Assembly (NCBI GenBank): GCA_020025825.1
Contig: JAHHRL010000007.1
Location: 1-64,000, forward strand
Reading direction: 5' to 3'
Source of the DNA: Faecalibacterium sp.
Lineage (GTDB): Bacteria; Bacillota; Clostridia; Oscillospirales; Ruminococcaceae
DNA: 64,000 nt
Positions 49,240 through 57,677 of this stretch are shown piece by piece. The notes below the pieces were generated by a model. It was not told the DNA's origin and did no database searches. It saw only the letters and a program-made list of their open reading frames with translations. The translations under genes were made by a program, and so were the position numbers. Positions within the stretch are counted from its first letter, which is position 1, and the number at the start of each line of letters is the position of its first letter.

Positions 49240-50502
49240 ATGATCCAACTACTGATCATTGCCGATGACTTTATCGGCGCACTGGACACAGGTGTTCAGT
49301 TTGCTTCGAATGGTGCACAGACCCAAGTGACTACCGATGTTCGTTTCGATTTCAAAAATGCAGACCCAGACGTTCGCGTTTTGGTGATGGATGCGGATAC
49401 ACGCACCCTTGCAGCGGAAAGTGCTTACCGCACTGTAGCAGGAATCGTACATCGTGCACAGCGTGTGGGTGTGCCTTATATTTACAAAAAAACGGATTCT
49501 TCCCTGCGTGGCAATGTGGGTGCAGAATTAGCAGCTTTGTGCGATGCAACCGGTGCGGGCCGGGTACATTTTATTCCGGCATATCCCGATAACGGACGCA
49601 TTACACGTAACGGCATTCAGTATATTAACGAAGTGCCTGTCAGCGAAACGCTGTTTGGTCAAGACCCGGAGTTTCCGGTTAAGACCTCCTGTGTGGCAGA
49701 ACTGATTAAGCAGCAGGTAGACGTGGCTGTACATAACATACAGGGCAATGTACTGCGTATGCCGCACTTGCCGGAAGGTGTTTTGGTTTACGACTGCGAA
49801 ACCGAAACGCAGATGGAACAAATTGCCTATGGCCTCTCTCGTCGAGGCGAGCTGGCTTTCTGTGCGGGTTGTGCAGGCTTTGTAGGCGTTTTGCCACGGT
49901 TGCTGGGTTTAGTGGGTCCTCGTCCGCAGCTGCCCGTATTAAATAAGCAATTGCTGGTTTTGTGCGGAAGCGAAAACCCATCCGCTATGGCGCAGGTGAA
50001 TGCAGCTGAACAGGAAGGCATTACGCGTGTACACCTGAATGCACAGCAGAAGTTCCAGCTGGAATGGGCTGGCAGCGAGCAGGCTGCGGCGGATTTGGAC
50101 ACATGGGCTGAGTTGTGCAAGGAAAAGTCTGCTTGCATTCTGGATTCAAACCCGGTCGAAGGCTCGGAAGAAGACACTGCATATGCGCAGGAGCATGGCC
50201 TGGATGCACTGCAAAAACGTGCCAATGTTTCGGCAGCAATGGGTATGATAATGAGCCGTATGCTGAAGAAGCTGGATGATGCAACGGTAATGGTGATTGG
50301 CGGTGGCAGTATGCTGCAATTTATGCGTCAGGCACAGGTGAGCAGCTTGAAGCCCATTTGCGAAATTGCACCGGGCACCGTTTTGATGACAATGGAATAC
50401 GAGGGCAAGCAGCGAAATGTGATTTGCAAGCCCGGTGTGTTTGGTCGAGAAAAACTAATCTGCGATGTGCTGAAGATTGTTCAGGATACATCCGAAAAAT
50501 AA
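49240..50502 (+). CDS. Four-carbon acid sugar kinase family protein (DUF1537, OtnK-like)
   Basis: A 420-residue kinase of the Sbd/OtnK family that phosphorylates four-carbon sugar acids such as erythronate or threonate. Seen: LIIADDFIGALDTGVQFA at the N-terminus (the ADD-x-x-GA-x-D-T-G motif), YKKTDSSLRGNVGAEL, and the C-terminal nucleotide-binding part (VMVIGGGSMLQFM). Usually this family clusters with a dehydrogenase, an aldolase-like OtnC and an isomerase; none is here. GAGG precedes the ATG. It follows the PTS gene by 177 bases, where TTGTTG and TATTAT boxes near 49148 might give it its own promoter. Confidence 0.9.
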   Translation: MIQLLIIADDFIGALDTGVQFASNGAQTQVTTDVRFDFKNADPDVRVLVMDADTRTLAAESAYRTVAGIVHRAQRVGVPYIYKKTDSSLRGNVGAELAALCDATGAGRVHFIPAYPDNGRITRNGIQYINEVPVSETLFGQDPEFPVKTSCVAELIKQQVDVAVHNIQGNVLRMPHLPEGVLVYDCETETQMEQIAYGLSRRGELAFCAGCAGFVGVLPRLLGLVGPRPQLPVLNKQLLVLCGSENPSAMAQVNAAEQEGITRVHLNAQQKFQLEWAGSEQAAADLDTWAELCKEKSACILDSNPVEGSEEDTAYAQEHGLDALQKRANVSAAMGMIMSRMLKKLDDATVMVIGGGSMLQFMRQAQVSSLKPICEIAPGTVLMTMEYEGKQRNVICKPGVFGREKLICDVLKIVQDTSEK

Positions 50503-50506
50503 AATA

Positions 50507-50540
50507 AAAAAGCCCCGTGCACTGCACGGGGCTTTTTATT
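50507..50540. terminator. Bidirectional terminator after the DUF1537 kinase gene
   Basis: A 14-bp GC-rich stem (50507-50520 with 50524-50537) with an ACT loop and flanking A and T runs. Confidence 0.9.
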
Positions 50541-50546
50541 ATGCAT

Positions 50547-51146
50547 TTAACCTTTTGCAACTTCGCTTTCCAAGATATCAACGATTTCTTTCATGCTGGT
50601 TTTATACTCTTCATCAGAGGAGTTGTGGAAAATCAGCAGGGAATCACGCTGCTCAGGCAGCAGGATATCTGTGGGGGGATTGAAGTTGATGCGAGAGATG
50701 TACTCGTCCCAGTGTGCAAGCTTCCAAGTGTCACGGTCGCTGGCACGGCTGATCATACGCTGGTGGCATACCTCGGGGCGTGTTTCAACCCAGATGACTG
50801 CCAGCTCGGCACCCTTAGTGGCCAGAGTTTGGCGCAGGTTTGTGATGTACTCCATATCACGGATTTCACGGGTGAAAGGTGCGTTGATCAAAACCAAATC
50901 TTCGTACTGCAGGGCTTCCATCGCCAAATCCAACGTAACGACGTATTCCAAATCACGGATATATTCTTCAAAAAAGTCACTGCTGCGGTTATAAGGCTGA
51001 TTTGCAACTGCAAAAATTTGCTTGGAAAGCGGAATCAGCGTGTCTTTATCCAAATATACAATATGCTTTAGGGCAGCGGCCAGCTGTTTGGAAATAAAGG
51101 TTTTACCACAAGCCGGAGGGCTGGTGACCAGAATGAGTTTTTTCAC
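50547..51146 (-). CDS. AAA_33-type P-loop kinase, substrate unknown
   Basis: A 199-residue small NTPase. LILVTSPPACGKTFISKQLA is a Walker A (SPPACGKT), IVYLDKDTLIPL gives an acidic site after strand 2, and ELAVIWVETRPEVCHQRM with a later RD/R pair forms the lid region of nucleotide- or sugar-kinase-like enzymes. It starts with GTG (51144-51146) behind GAGGTG. It converges on the DUF1537 gene. AAA_33 kinases include those of small polyols, tRNA and chloramphenicol; no specific role can be given. Confidence 0.78.
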   Translation of the reverse strand: MKKLILVTSPPACGKTFISKQLAAALKHIVYLDKDTLIPLSKQIFAVANQPYNRSSDFFEEYIRDLEYVVTLDLAMEALQYEDLVLINAPFTREIRDMEYITNLRQTLATKGAELAVIWVETRPEVCHQRMISRASDRDTWKLAHWDEYISRINFNPPTDILLPEQRDSLLIFHNSSDEEYKTSMKEIVDILESEVAKG

Positions 51147-51328
51147 AGGGATGCACCTCTATTCTATCAAAAACGATGCCGATATAAGCACAAGCACCGA
51201 TAATGTTAGACCACACGGTCGTACTTTTATTATACAGTTTTTTGAGGTGTTTGCCCATGGGGAGTTTGATACAATTCGCCAATCAAATATGTATGATTGT
51301 TGCATATGGGCGCTAAGAAGGGGAAATA

Positions 51329-51358
51329 ACCAACAAGTATACTAGTACACTTGTTGGT
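51329..51358. repeat. 30-base inverted repeat, possible GntR/YtrA-type operator
   Basis: ACCAACAAGT (51329-51338) and ACTTGTTGGT (51349-51358) are perfect 10-base arms around ATACTAGTAC. The centre TACTAGTA resembles operators of YtrA-type GntR regulators, but no GntR or ABC transporter gene is next to it. Confidence 0.55.
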
Positions 51359-51485
51359 GTAATTTGTACAGAACATAGATAAAAATAGAAAAAAAGAAGA
51401 TGCGCATGCATTTTTGTGCATGGACGAAAGCGCATAAAGAAAACGAGCAGAGCAGCGCGGATACGGCATATAACCGACAAAAACA

Positions 51486-51514
51486 AAAAATCCCGGAACG
51501 AAAGTTCCGGGATT
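51486..51514 (-). terminator. Terminator of tRNA-Val
   Basis: An 11-bp stem (51489-51499 with 51504-51514) with a GAAA-type loop; read leftwards it ends in TTTTTT just after the tRNA. Confidence 0.85.
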
Positions 51515-51517
51515 TAA

Positions 51518-51593
51518 TGGTGGACGGTAAGGGACTCGAACCCCTGACATCCTGCACGTCAAGCAGACGCTCTACCAGCTGAGCTAACCGTCC
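51518..51593 (-). tRNA. tRNA-Val (GAC)
   Basis: 76 bases on the minus strand: acceptor GGACGGT/ACCGTCC, D arm, anticodon loop TTGACGT (anticodon GAC) on TCTGC/GCAGG, T arm AGGGGTTCGAGTCCCTT; CCA is encoded (51518-51520). Confidence 0.95.
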
Positions 51594-51628
51594 ATCTATA
51601 TTGAACTGGCGTGTGAACCAGCTCAATT

Positions 51629-51657
51629 ACTATAACATATCTTTTTTTGAAAAGCAA
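51629..51657 (-). promoter_or_regulatory. Promoter of tRNA-Val
   Basis: On the minus strand TTGCTT (51652-51657), a 17-base spacer and TATAGT (51629-51634), 36 bases before the tRNA. Confidence 0.65.
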
Positions 51658-51738
51658 GCCTTTTTTACAAGTTTTTTTATATTTTTGAGATTTTTTGAAA
51701 ATCCAAGGCAGATTTTTCCGTACCTTTGCGGGATTTCG

Positions 51739-51767
51739 TTGCTGTATATAGCGGCTTATGGTATACT
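51739..51767 (+). promoter_or_regulatory. Promoter of the ruvCAB operon
   Basis: TTGCTG (51739-51744), a 17-base spacer and TATACT (51762-51767), 32 bases before ruvC. No LexA-type palindrome is evident over it. Confidence 0.7.
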
Positions 51768-51798
51768 AATTTAGTTATTATGGAGAGGTATGCATAGA

Positions 51799-52311
51799 AT
51801 GAGAGTTTTAGGAATCGATCCCGGCTATGCGATTGTAGGCTGGGGCATTTTGGACCATACAGGAAACCGATTTACACCCGTTGCCTTTGGTGCGGTTACA
51901 ACCGAGGCCGGGGTTCCGTTTGACCAGCGGCTGCGTCAGGTATATGAGGGCGTCAGCGAGGTAATCCGGACCTATCAGCCGGAGGCACTGGCCATTGAAC
52001 AGCTGTTTTACCAGCACAACCAAACCACTGTGATTGGCGTAGCAGAAGCTCGTGGTGTGATTTTGCTGGCAGCCGCACAGGCAGGGCTGCCGATTCAGGA
52101 GTTTACCCCCATGCAGGTGAAAATGGCAGTTACGGGATATGGCAAGGCTGTAAAAAAGCAGGTGCAGGAGATGACACGCATTTTACTGCACTTGGAAAAG
52201 GTCCCGAAACCCGACGATACGGCTGACGCACTGGCGATGGCTATTACCTATTGCCATACTTCCCGCAATCAGCTGCAAAACTTTCAGCCAAGACGCATTG
52301 GCCCAATTTGA
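51799..52311 (+). CDS. ruvC: Holliday junction resolvase RuvC
   Basis: Endonuclease that cuts Holliday junctions, working with RuvAB. 170 residues with the four-acid RNase H-like site: Asp in LGIDPGYAIVGWG, Glu in LAIEQLFYQHN, and Asp/Asp in KPDDTADALAMA. The ATG at 51799 has GGAGAGG ten bases upstream; the ATG at 51790 is too close to that site. First gene of ruvCAB. Confidence 0.96.
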   Translation: MRVLGIDPGYAIVGWGILDHTGNRFTPVAFGAVTTEAGVPFDQRLRQVYEGVSEVIRTYQPEALAIEQLFYQHNQTTVIGVAEARGVILLAAAQAGLPIQEFTPMQVKMAVTGYGKAVKKQVQEMTRILLHLEKVPKPDDTADALAMAITYCHTSRNQLQNFQPRRIGPI

Positions 52312-52337
52312 TTTGATAAAAAAAGGAGTGCAGGTTT

Positions 52338-52943
52338 ATGATCTACTGCTTGACAGGGACGGTTGTAAAAAAGAATATGGATTCCGTGGTCATTTCCTGT
52401 GGAGGCGTGGGCTATCTGGCGCAGGTGCCCACGAATGTATCGGCGGCCCTGCCCCCGGTTGGGAAAGAGGCTACCCTGTATACGGTAATGAACGTAACAG
52501 AAAATGATGTGAGTTTATTCGGGTTTGCCAGTGAGGCACAAAAGGATTGCTTTACCATGCTGACAAGTGTATCCGGCGTAGGCCCCAAGGTGGGTATTGC
52601 ACTGTTAAATGCACTGGAGCCGGACCGAATTGCGCTTGCGATTTCTGCCGGGGACCATAAAGCGCTGACTGCGGCGACCGGTGTGGGCCCCAAACTTGCA
52701 CAGCGTATTGCGCTGGAGCTGAAGGATAAAGTAGGCAAGGGGCTTATGGAAGGCGTTGCCTTGTCTGATGTATCGGCTGCTGCGGCAGCACCGGCGGCAG
52801 GTGCAAGCCAAGCCATTGCGGCATTGGTCAGCTTGGGCTACAGCCAGAGCGATGCTGCCCTTATGGTGTCTAAGGTGGACGAAAATCTGCCGGTGGAAGA
52901 AATCATTAAACTGGCGCTGCGCAGTGCGGCGGGGAGGAGATAA
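52338..52943 (+). CDS. ruvA: Holliday junction branch migration protein RuvA
   Basis: Binds Holliday junctions as a tetramer and loads RuvB. 201 residues with the OB-fold N-terminus (MIYCLTGTVVKKNMDSVVISCGGVGY), two helix-hairpin-helix motifs (LTSVSGVGPKVGIALL and LTAATGVGPKLAQRIALEL), and a C-terminal domain that contacts RuvB (QAIAALVSLGYSQSDAALMV). An Ala-rich linker of about 12 residues joins domains II and III. GGAG lies 10 bases before the ATG. Confidence 0.96.
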   Translation: MIYCLTGTVVKKNMDSVVISCGGVGYLAQVPTNVSAALPPVGKEATLYTVMNVTENDVSLFGFASEAQKDCFTMLTSVSGVGPKVGIALLNALEPDRIALAISAGDHKALTAATGVGPKLAQRIALELKDKVGKGLMEGVALSDVSAAAAAPAAGASQAIAALVSLGYSQSDAALMVSKVDENLPVEEIIKLALRSAAGRR

Positions 52944-52946
52944 ACC

Positions 52947-54011
52947 ATGGCAGATCAACAGGCATTGTTTGGCGCACAGATGATGCAGCCAACCCCCAGC
53001 CCGATGGACACAGAAGAAAACAACCTGCGCCCGCATCGGCTGGAAGACTATGTGGGACAGGAAAAAGTAAAGGAAAACCTGCGTATTTATCTGGAAGCGG
53101 CACGCCGCCGTGGTGAGCCGATGGACCATATTCTGCTGTACGGCCCTCCGGGCTTAGGCAAAACCACACTGGCCGGTATTGTTGCTGCCGAGATGGGTGT
53201 ACAGATTCGTGTAACCAGCGGCCCTGCTATTGAAAAGCCCGGCGACCTTGCTGCCCTGCTTACCAACCTGCAGGAAGGCGATGTGCTGTTTATTGACGAA
53301 ATCCATCGCTTAAGCCGTCAGGTAGAAGAAGTTTTATACCCGGCACTGGAAGACTTTGCGCTGGACATAATGATTGGCAAGGGCCCAAGTGCCCAAAGTA
53401 TCCGTATCAACCTGCCCCGCTTTACGCTGATTGGCGCAACAACCCGTGCAGGCCAGCTGACGGGCCCATTGCGTGACCGCTTTGGTGTGCTTTTGAAATT
53501 GGAGCTGTACAGCCCTGAGGAATTAAGCCGTATCATTATCCGCAGTGCAGGCATTTTGGAACAGCCCATTACACCGGAAGGCGCTATGGAGCTGGCACGC
53601 CGCAGCCGTGGTACGCCCCGTGTGGCAAACCGTACCTTAAAGCGTGTACGTGACTTTGCAACAGTGCTGAGCGATGGTGTAATCGACCAGGATACGGCAC
53701 TGCTCGCACTAAAGCGTATGGATATTGACGACGAGGGATTGGATCAGCTGGACCGCAGCGTACTGCGAGCTATTATTGAGATGTACAACGGCGGTCCCGT
53801 CGGCTTGGAAACACTGGCAGCAGCGTTAGGCGAAGAATCGGTGACGCTGGAAGATTTGTGTGAGCCGTATCTGATGCAAAACGGATTTTTGACCCGTACC
53901 CCTCGTGGCCGCTGTGTAACAAGGCTGGCATACGAGCATTTGGGCTTGCAGGCACCGGAGTCGGGCCGGAGCACAACACCGGAAGAAAATGGACAACAAT
54001 CTTTGTTTTAA
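52947..54011 (+). CDS. ruvB: Holliday junction branch migration ATPase RuvB
   Basis: Hexameric AAA+ motor of branch migration. 354 residues: RPHRLEDYVGQEKVKENL, Walker A YGPPGLGKTTL, Walker B LFIDEIHRLSR, the arginine-finger region PLRDRFGV, sensor 2 in RSRGTPRVANRTLKRVRDFA and the C-terminal winged helix. It starts three bases after ruvA with GGAGGAG. All motifs are intact. Confidence 0.97.
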   Translation: MADQQALFGAQMMQPTPSPMDTEENNLRPHRLEDYVGQEKVKENLRIYLEAARRRGEPMDHILLYGPPGLGKTTLAGIVAAEMGVQIRVTSGPAIEKPGDLAALLTNLQEGDVLFIDEIHRLSRQVEEVLYPALEDFALDIMIGKGPSAQSIRINLPRFTLIGATTRAGQLTGPLRDRFGVLLKLELYSPEELSRIIIRSAGILEQPITPEGAMELARRSRGTPRVANRTLKRVRDFATVLSDGVIDQDTALLALKRMDIDDEGLDQLDRSVLRAIIEMYNGGPVGLETLAAALGEESVTLEDLCEPYLMQNGFLTRTPRGRCVTRLAYEHLGLQAPESGRSTTPEENGQQSLF

Positions 54012-54039
54012 GAGGTTTTAATTGGGAAAGGAGCCGTCT

Positions 54040-54921
54040 ATGCGTCCTGCAGACAGCTGGAAAGACTATGAATTGATTGATGCAACCTGTGGCAACCGTT
54101 TGGAGCGTTGGGGCAAAACATTGCTGATTCGCCCGGACCCGCAGGTTGTTTGGAAAACACCCCAAAAGTCGCCTTTGTGGGGAAAGGCCGATGCAGTATA
54201 TCACCGTTCTACAAAAGGCGGCGGCGAGTGGGAATATCGCCGTCCGCTGAAGGATAAGTGGAATATTACCTGCGGTGAAGGAGAGGACAAGCTGACGTTG
54301 GTAGTTAGCCCCACCGGATTTAAGCACACCGGCGTTTTCCCTGAGCAGGCAGTAAACTGGGCTTGGTATGCAAAAAAAATCCGCAATGCAGGTCGCCCCA
54401 TTCGTGTGCTGAACCTGTTTGGCTACACAGGCGGTGCAACGCTGGCATGTGCAGCTGCAGGTGCTTCGGTTTGCCATGTAGATGCAAGCAAGGGCATCGT
54501 GCAGTGGGGTAAAGAGAATGCTGTTGCCAGCAAGCTGGCAGACCGTCCCATCCGTTGGATTGTGGATGACTGCGCCAAGTTTGTTGCACGTGAAATTCGT
54601 CGAGGCAGCTTTTATGACGGCCTGATTATGGACCCGCCCAGCTACGGCCGTGGCCCCGGCGGTGAGGTTTGGAAGCTGGAAGATAACGTTTACGACCTGA
54701 TGGAGCTGTGCGCCGGTGTGCTGACGGACAATCCGTTGTTCTTTGCAGTCAACAGCTATACAACCGGATTAAGCCCGGCGGTTATGGAATATATCCTGAA
54801 AACAACGGTGCAGCCTAAGTTTGGCGGCAAAACCAGCTGCGACGAAATCGGCCTGCCGGTTTCTGCTACGGGTGGTGTGGTGCCTTGCGGTGCTACAGCT
54901 CTTTGGGAGGCAGAGGACTAA
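54040..54921 (+). CDS. Class I SAM-dependent methyltransferase, RlmI/RlmK-like
   Basis: A 293-residue methyltransferase. Seen: VLNLFGYTGGATLACAAAGASVCHVDASK (SAM loop and acidic strand-2 end) and the catalytic-region motif LIMDPPSYGRGPGGEVWKLE (DPPSY), as in the RlmI-type rRNA m5C methyltransferases. The C-terminal NSYTTGLS follows. There is no PUA domain as in E. coli RlmI, so the exact target is uncertain. The ATG at 54040 has AAAGGAG six bases upstream. It follows ruvB by 28 bases. Confidence 0.88.
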   Translation: MRPADSWKDYELIDATCGNRLERWGKTLLIRPDPQVVWKTPQKSPLWGKADAVYHRSTKGGGEWEYRRPLKDKWNITCGEGEDKLTLVVSPTGFKHTGVFPEQAVNWAWYAKKIRNAGRPIRVLNLFGYTGGATLACAAAGASVCHVDASKGIVQWGKENAVASKLADRPIRWIVDDCAKFVAREIRRGSFYDGLIMDPPSYGRGPGGEVWKLEDNVYDLMELCAGVLTDNPLFFAVNSYTTGLSPAVMEYILKTTVQPKFGGKTSCDEIGLPVSATGGVVPCGATALWEAED

Positions 54922-55031
54922 GCAAGGTGGAAATGTTCATATTTCGCCGATACGATATACAAAAATAAGGCATAGAAACAGGGCGCAACCCATAGACAGG
55001 TGGGTGTACCACTAGAAAGAGAAGCAAAACG

Positions 55032-55886
55032 ATGCAAACAATGTTAAATGCAGATAACATTATGTTCCGGTATGATGACCAAGAGCAGCAATATGCGCTG
55101 AAGGGTGTTTCGCTGGAAGTAAAAAAAGGTGAATTCGTGGCGGTTTTGGGTGCAAACGGCTGTGGCAAATCTACCTTGGCAAAACACTTTAATGCCATTT
55201 TATTGCCGGAGCAGGGTACCGTTACCGTAGAGGGCATGAATACGGCTGATGACGACCGCCTGTACGATATTCGTCAGAAAGTGGGCATGGTATTCCAGAA
55301 CCCGGATAACCAGATTGTGGCTACTGTAGTTGAGGAAGACGTGGCCTTTGCACTGGAAAATCTGGGAGTTCCGCCCGACGAAATCCGCACTCGTATTGAC
55401 CAGTCCATGGAAATGGCAGGAATTTATAAATACAGAGAAAAGGCCCCCCACAAGCTGTCCGGCGGTCAAAAACAGCGTGTGGCGATTGCAGGCGTTATTG
55501 CAATGGGGCCGGACTGTTTGGTGCTGGACGAAGCAACCGCTATGCTGGACCCGATTGGCCGTGAAAAGGTTATGCGCACCATCCACACTTTGAATAAAAA
55601 GTACGGGATTACCGTGGTAACCATTACCCATTACATGGAAGAAGCTGCACAGGCCGACCGTGTTATTGTAATGAGCCAGGGCAAAATTGTAATGGAAGGC
55701 ACACCGAAAGAGGTGTTCAGCCAGACGGAACGTGTACGCAGCTTAAACTTGGACGTACCGCAAGCTGCTGAACTGCGGGATGAACTGGTAAAGGCAGGAC
55801 TGGATTTGCCCGAAGGAATTATCGACACAGAGGAATGTGCTCAGGCGCTGTACGCTCTGCTGACAGAAGGGAGTGACGCACTGTGA
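55032..55886 (+). CDS. ecfA1: ECF transporter ATPase EcfA1
   Basis: ABC ATPase of the energy-coupling module for vitamin uptake with exchangeable S components. 284 residues with Walker A LGANGCGKSTLAK, Q-loop MVFQNPDNQIVATVVEEDVAF (typical of EcfA), signature KLSGGQKQRVAIAG, Walker B CLVLDEATAMLDP and H-loop ITHYMEEA. AGAGAAG lies before the ATG. Its last four bases overlap the next GTG start, so the two ATPases are made together. Confidence 0.95.
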   Translation: MQTMLNADNIMFRYDDQEQQYALKGVSLEVKKGEFVAVLGANGCGKSTLAKHFNAILLPEQGTVTVEGMNTADDDRLYDIRQKVGMVFQNPDNQIVATVVEEDVAFALENLGVPPDEIRTRIDQSMEMAGIYKYREKAPHKLSGGQKQRVAIAGVIAMGPDCLVLDEATAMLDPIGREKVMRTIHTLNKKYGITVVTITHYMEEAAQADRVIVMSQGKIVMEGTPKEVFSQTERVRSLNLDVPQAAELRDELVKAGLDLPEGIIDTEECAQALYALLTEGSDAL

Positions 55887-56815
55887 GCCAGAATACAGAA
55901 CAGAAAAAAGAGATTATTCGTGTAGAAAACCTTACCTACACGTACAATGTGGGAATGCCCGATGCAACCACTGCACTGGAAAATGTGAGCTTTTCTGTAC
56001 AGGAAGGTGACTTTGTGGGTATTATCGGTTCTACAGGCAGCGGCAAGTCTACGTTGATTTCCCACATGAATGGCCTGAATCGTCCCACACAGGGCAAAAT
56101 CTTTATAGATGACAAGGATATTTGGGAAGACCCGTCTAAGATTCGTCAGGTGCGTTTTCAGGTTGGCCTGGTGTTTCAGTATCCGGAATATCAGCTGTTT
56201 GAGGAAACCTGCTATAAAGATATTGCCTTTGGCCCCAAAAATATGGGCTTGGACCAAACGGAAATCGACCGCCGTGTGCGTGAGGCAGCTGAGTTTGTCG
56301 GCTTGGACAAAGCGCTGCTGGAGCGCAGCCCCTTTGAGCTTTCCGGCGGCCAAAAACGCCGTGTAGCAGTGGCAGGTGTGATGGCAATGGAGCCTCGCAT
56401 TCTGGTTTTGGATGAGCCTGCAGCTGGTTTGGACCCGGAGGGACGGGAACAGATTTTAAGTCAGGTGAAGGAATATCACAAGAAAACCGGAACTACCGTA
56501 CTGCTGGTTAGCCACAGCATGGAAGATATTGCAAAGTATGCAGACAAGGTCTTGGTTATGGACCAGAAGCATATTGCCATGTATGATACAGTGGAAAACG
56601 TATTTGCCCGTGCAGAGGAACTGCTTGCCATTGGCTTGTCGGTTCCGCAGGTAACCAAGATTTTCCTGCGGCTGCGTCAGATGGGATTGGACATTGATAC
56701 TGATGTATATACCGTCCCCTATGCGGTGAAAACAATTTTGAAGGCAAAGGCACGCAAAGACGCAGGGCAGGATTTGCACACCTTGGCAGAAAAGCAGGAA
56801 GGGGGCGCTGAATAA
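55883..56815 (+). CDS. ecfA2: ECF transporter ATPase EcfA2
   Basis: Second ABC ATPase of the ECF module, 310 residues: Walker A IGSTGSGKSTLISHMN, Q-loop VFQYPEYQLFEETCYKDIAF, signature ELSGGQKRRVAVAG, Walker B ILVLDEPAAGLDP, H-loop VSHSMEDI. It starts with GTG inside the ecfA1 stop and ends in TAATG overlap with ecfT. The C-terminal part (about 260-310) is the extension that contacts EcfA1. Confidence 0.95.
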   Translation: MSQNTEQKKEIIRVENLTYTYNVGMPDATTALENVSFSVQEGDFVGIIGSTGSGKSTLISHMNGLNRPTQGKIFIDDKDIWEDPSKIRQVRFQVGLVFQYPEYQLFEETCYKDIAFGPKNMGLDQTEIDRRVREAAEFVGLDKALLERSPFELSGGQKRRVAVAGVMAMEPRILVLDEPAAGLDPEGREQILSQVKEYHKKTGTTVLLVSHSMEDIAKYADKVLVMDQKHIAMYDTVENVFARAEELLAIGLSVPQVTKIFLRLRQMGLDIDTDVYTVPYAVKTILKAKARKDAGQDLHTLAEKQEGGAE

Positions 56816-57630
56816 TGCTGCGTGATATTACGATTGGCCAGCATTTCCCCGGTGAGAGCCGTGTGCACAAGTATGACCCCCGTGCCAAGCTGGTAATGAC
56901 CATTTTGTTTATTGTGATGCTGTTTCTGGCATCCAATCCGCTGGGCTTAGCACTCAGCTTTGCACTGCTTGCGATGATGTACGGCATGGCAAAAATTCCG
57001 TTTAAGATTATCGTCAAAAGCCTGAAGCCGATTTTCCCCATTATTGTATTTACCGGTGTGCTGAACTTGTTCTTTATTACAGGAGAGGGCGAGCCGCTGG
57101 TACAGTTCTGGTTTATCAAAATCTATGCAGAGGGTATTCGGTTTGCTATCATCATGGCTTGCCGTGTTGTAGCATTGATTGCAGGTACAAGCCTGCTGAC
57201 CTACACCACCAGCCCCATTGTTTTGACAGATGCCATTGAGCAGCTGCTGCGTCCGCTGGCGAAGGTGCATGTGCCTGTACATGAGCTGGCGATGATGATG
57301 ACCATTGCATTGCGTTTTATCCCTACCCTGATTGAGGAAACGGAAAAAATTATGAATGCCCAAAAGGCTCGTGGCGCCATGCTGGATAACGGTACCCTGA
57401 AAGAGCGTATTACAGCGTTGATTCCTGTGCTGATTCCGCTGTTTATCTCCGCTTTCCGCCGTGCGGACGAGCTGGCTATGGCAATGGAGTGCCGCTGCTA
57501 TCGTGGCGGTGAGGGCCGTACCCGTTTGAAAGTGCTGCGCTTTACAAAGCAAGACTTGCAGAGCACTATTTTCTGCCTGATTTGCTTTGCCATTGTGTAC
57601 TCGACACGTTTTTTATTCCCGGGGTTCTAA
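56815..57630 (+). CDS. ecfT: ECF transporter transmembrane protein EcfT
   Basis: Membrane scaffold that joins the two ATPases to substrate-binding S components. 271 residues, about six helices, with SRVHKYDPRAKLV at the N-terminus and two Ala-Arg-Gly-type coupling motifs: NAQKARGAMLD and AMECRCYRGGEGRT (A-R-G and C-R-C-Y variants). ATG overlaps the ecfA2 stop. No S component gene is in the window, so this module is shared among dispersed S proteins (group II ECF). Confidence 0.95.
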   Translation: MLRDITIGQHFPGESRVHKYDPRAKLVMTILFIVMLFLASNPLGLALSFALLAMMYGMAKIPFKIIVKSLKPIFPIIVFTGVLNLFFITGEGEPLVQFWFIKIYAEGIRFAIIMACRVVALIAGTSLLTYTTSPIVLTDAIEQLLRPLAKVHVPVHELAMMMTIALRFIPTLIEETEKIMNAQKARGAMLDNGTLKERITALIPVLIPLFISAFRRADELAMAMECRCYRGGEGRTRLKVLRFTKQDLQSTIFCLICFAIVYSTRFLFPGF

Positions 57631-57677
57631 GCTGATTTACGAAACAACTTGAAAGATAGGAAAGGGGGGCTGATGCC

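Larger units (their letters stand above)
51147..51517. other. 371-base gene-free region
   Basis: This stretch between the P-loop kinase start and tRNA-Val holds the kinase's upstream sequence, one 30-base inverted repeat (51329-51358) and the tRNA terminator. A 60-codon frame at 51400-51582 runs into the tRNA and is not credible. The DNA is more AT-rich than its neighbours. No further gene is supported; the region may be a remnant of a lost gene controlled by the inverted repeat. Confidence 0.6.

Noticed and set aside
51400..51582. 60-codon frame before tRNA-Val
   Set aside because: It reads through the tRNA terminator and into the tRNA gene; AAGAAG is a poor ribosome site.
54922..55031. Vitamin riboswitch before ecfA1
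   Set aside because: The 110-base gap shows no recognisable cobalamin, TPP, FMN or folate aptamer core.
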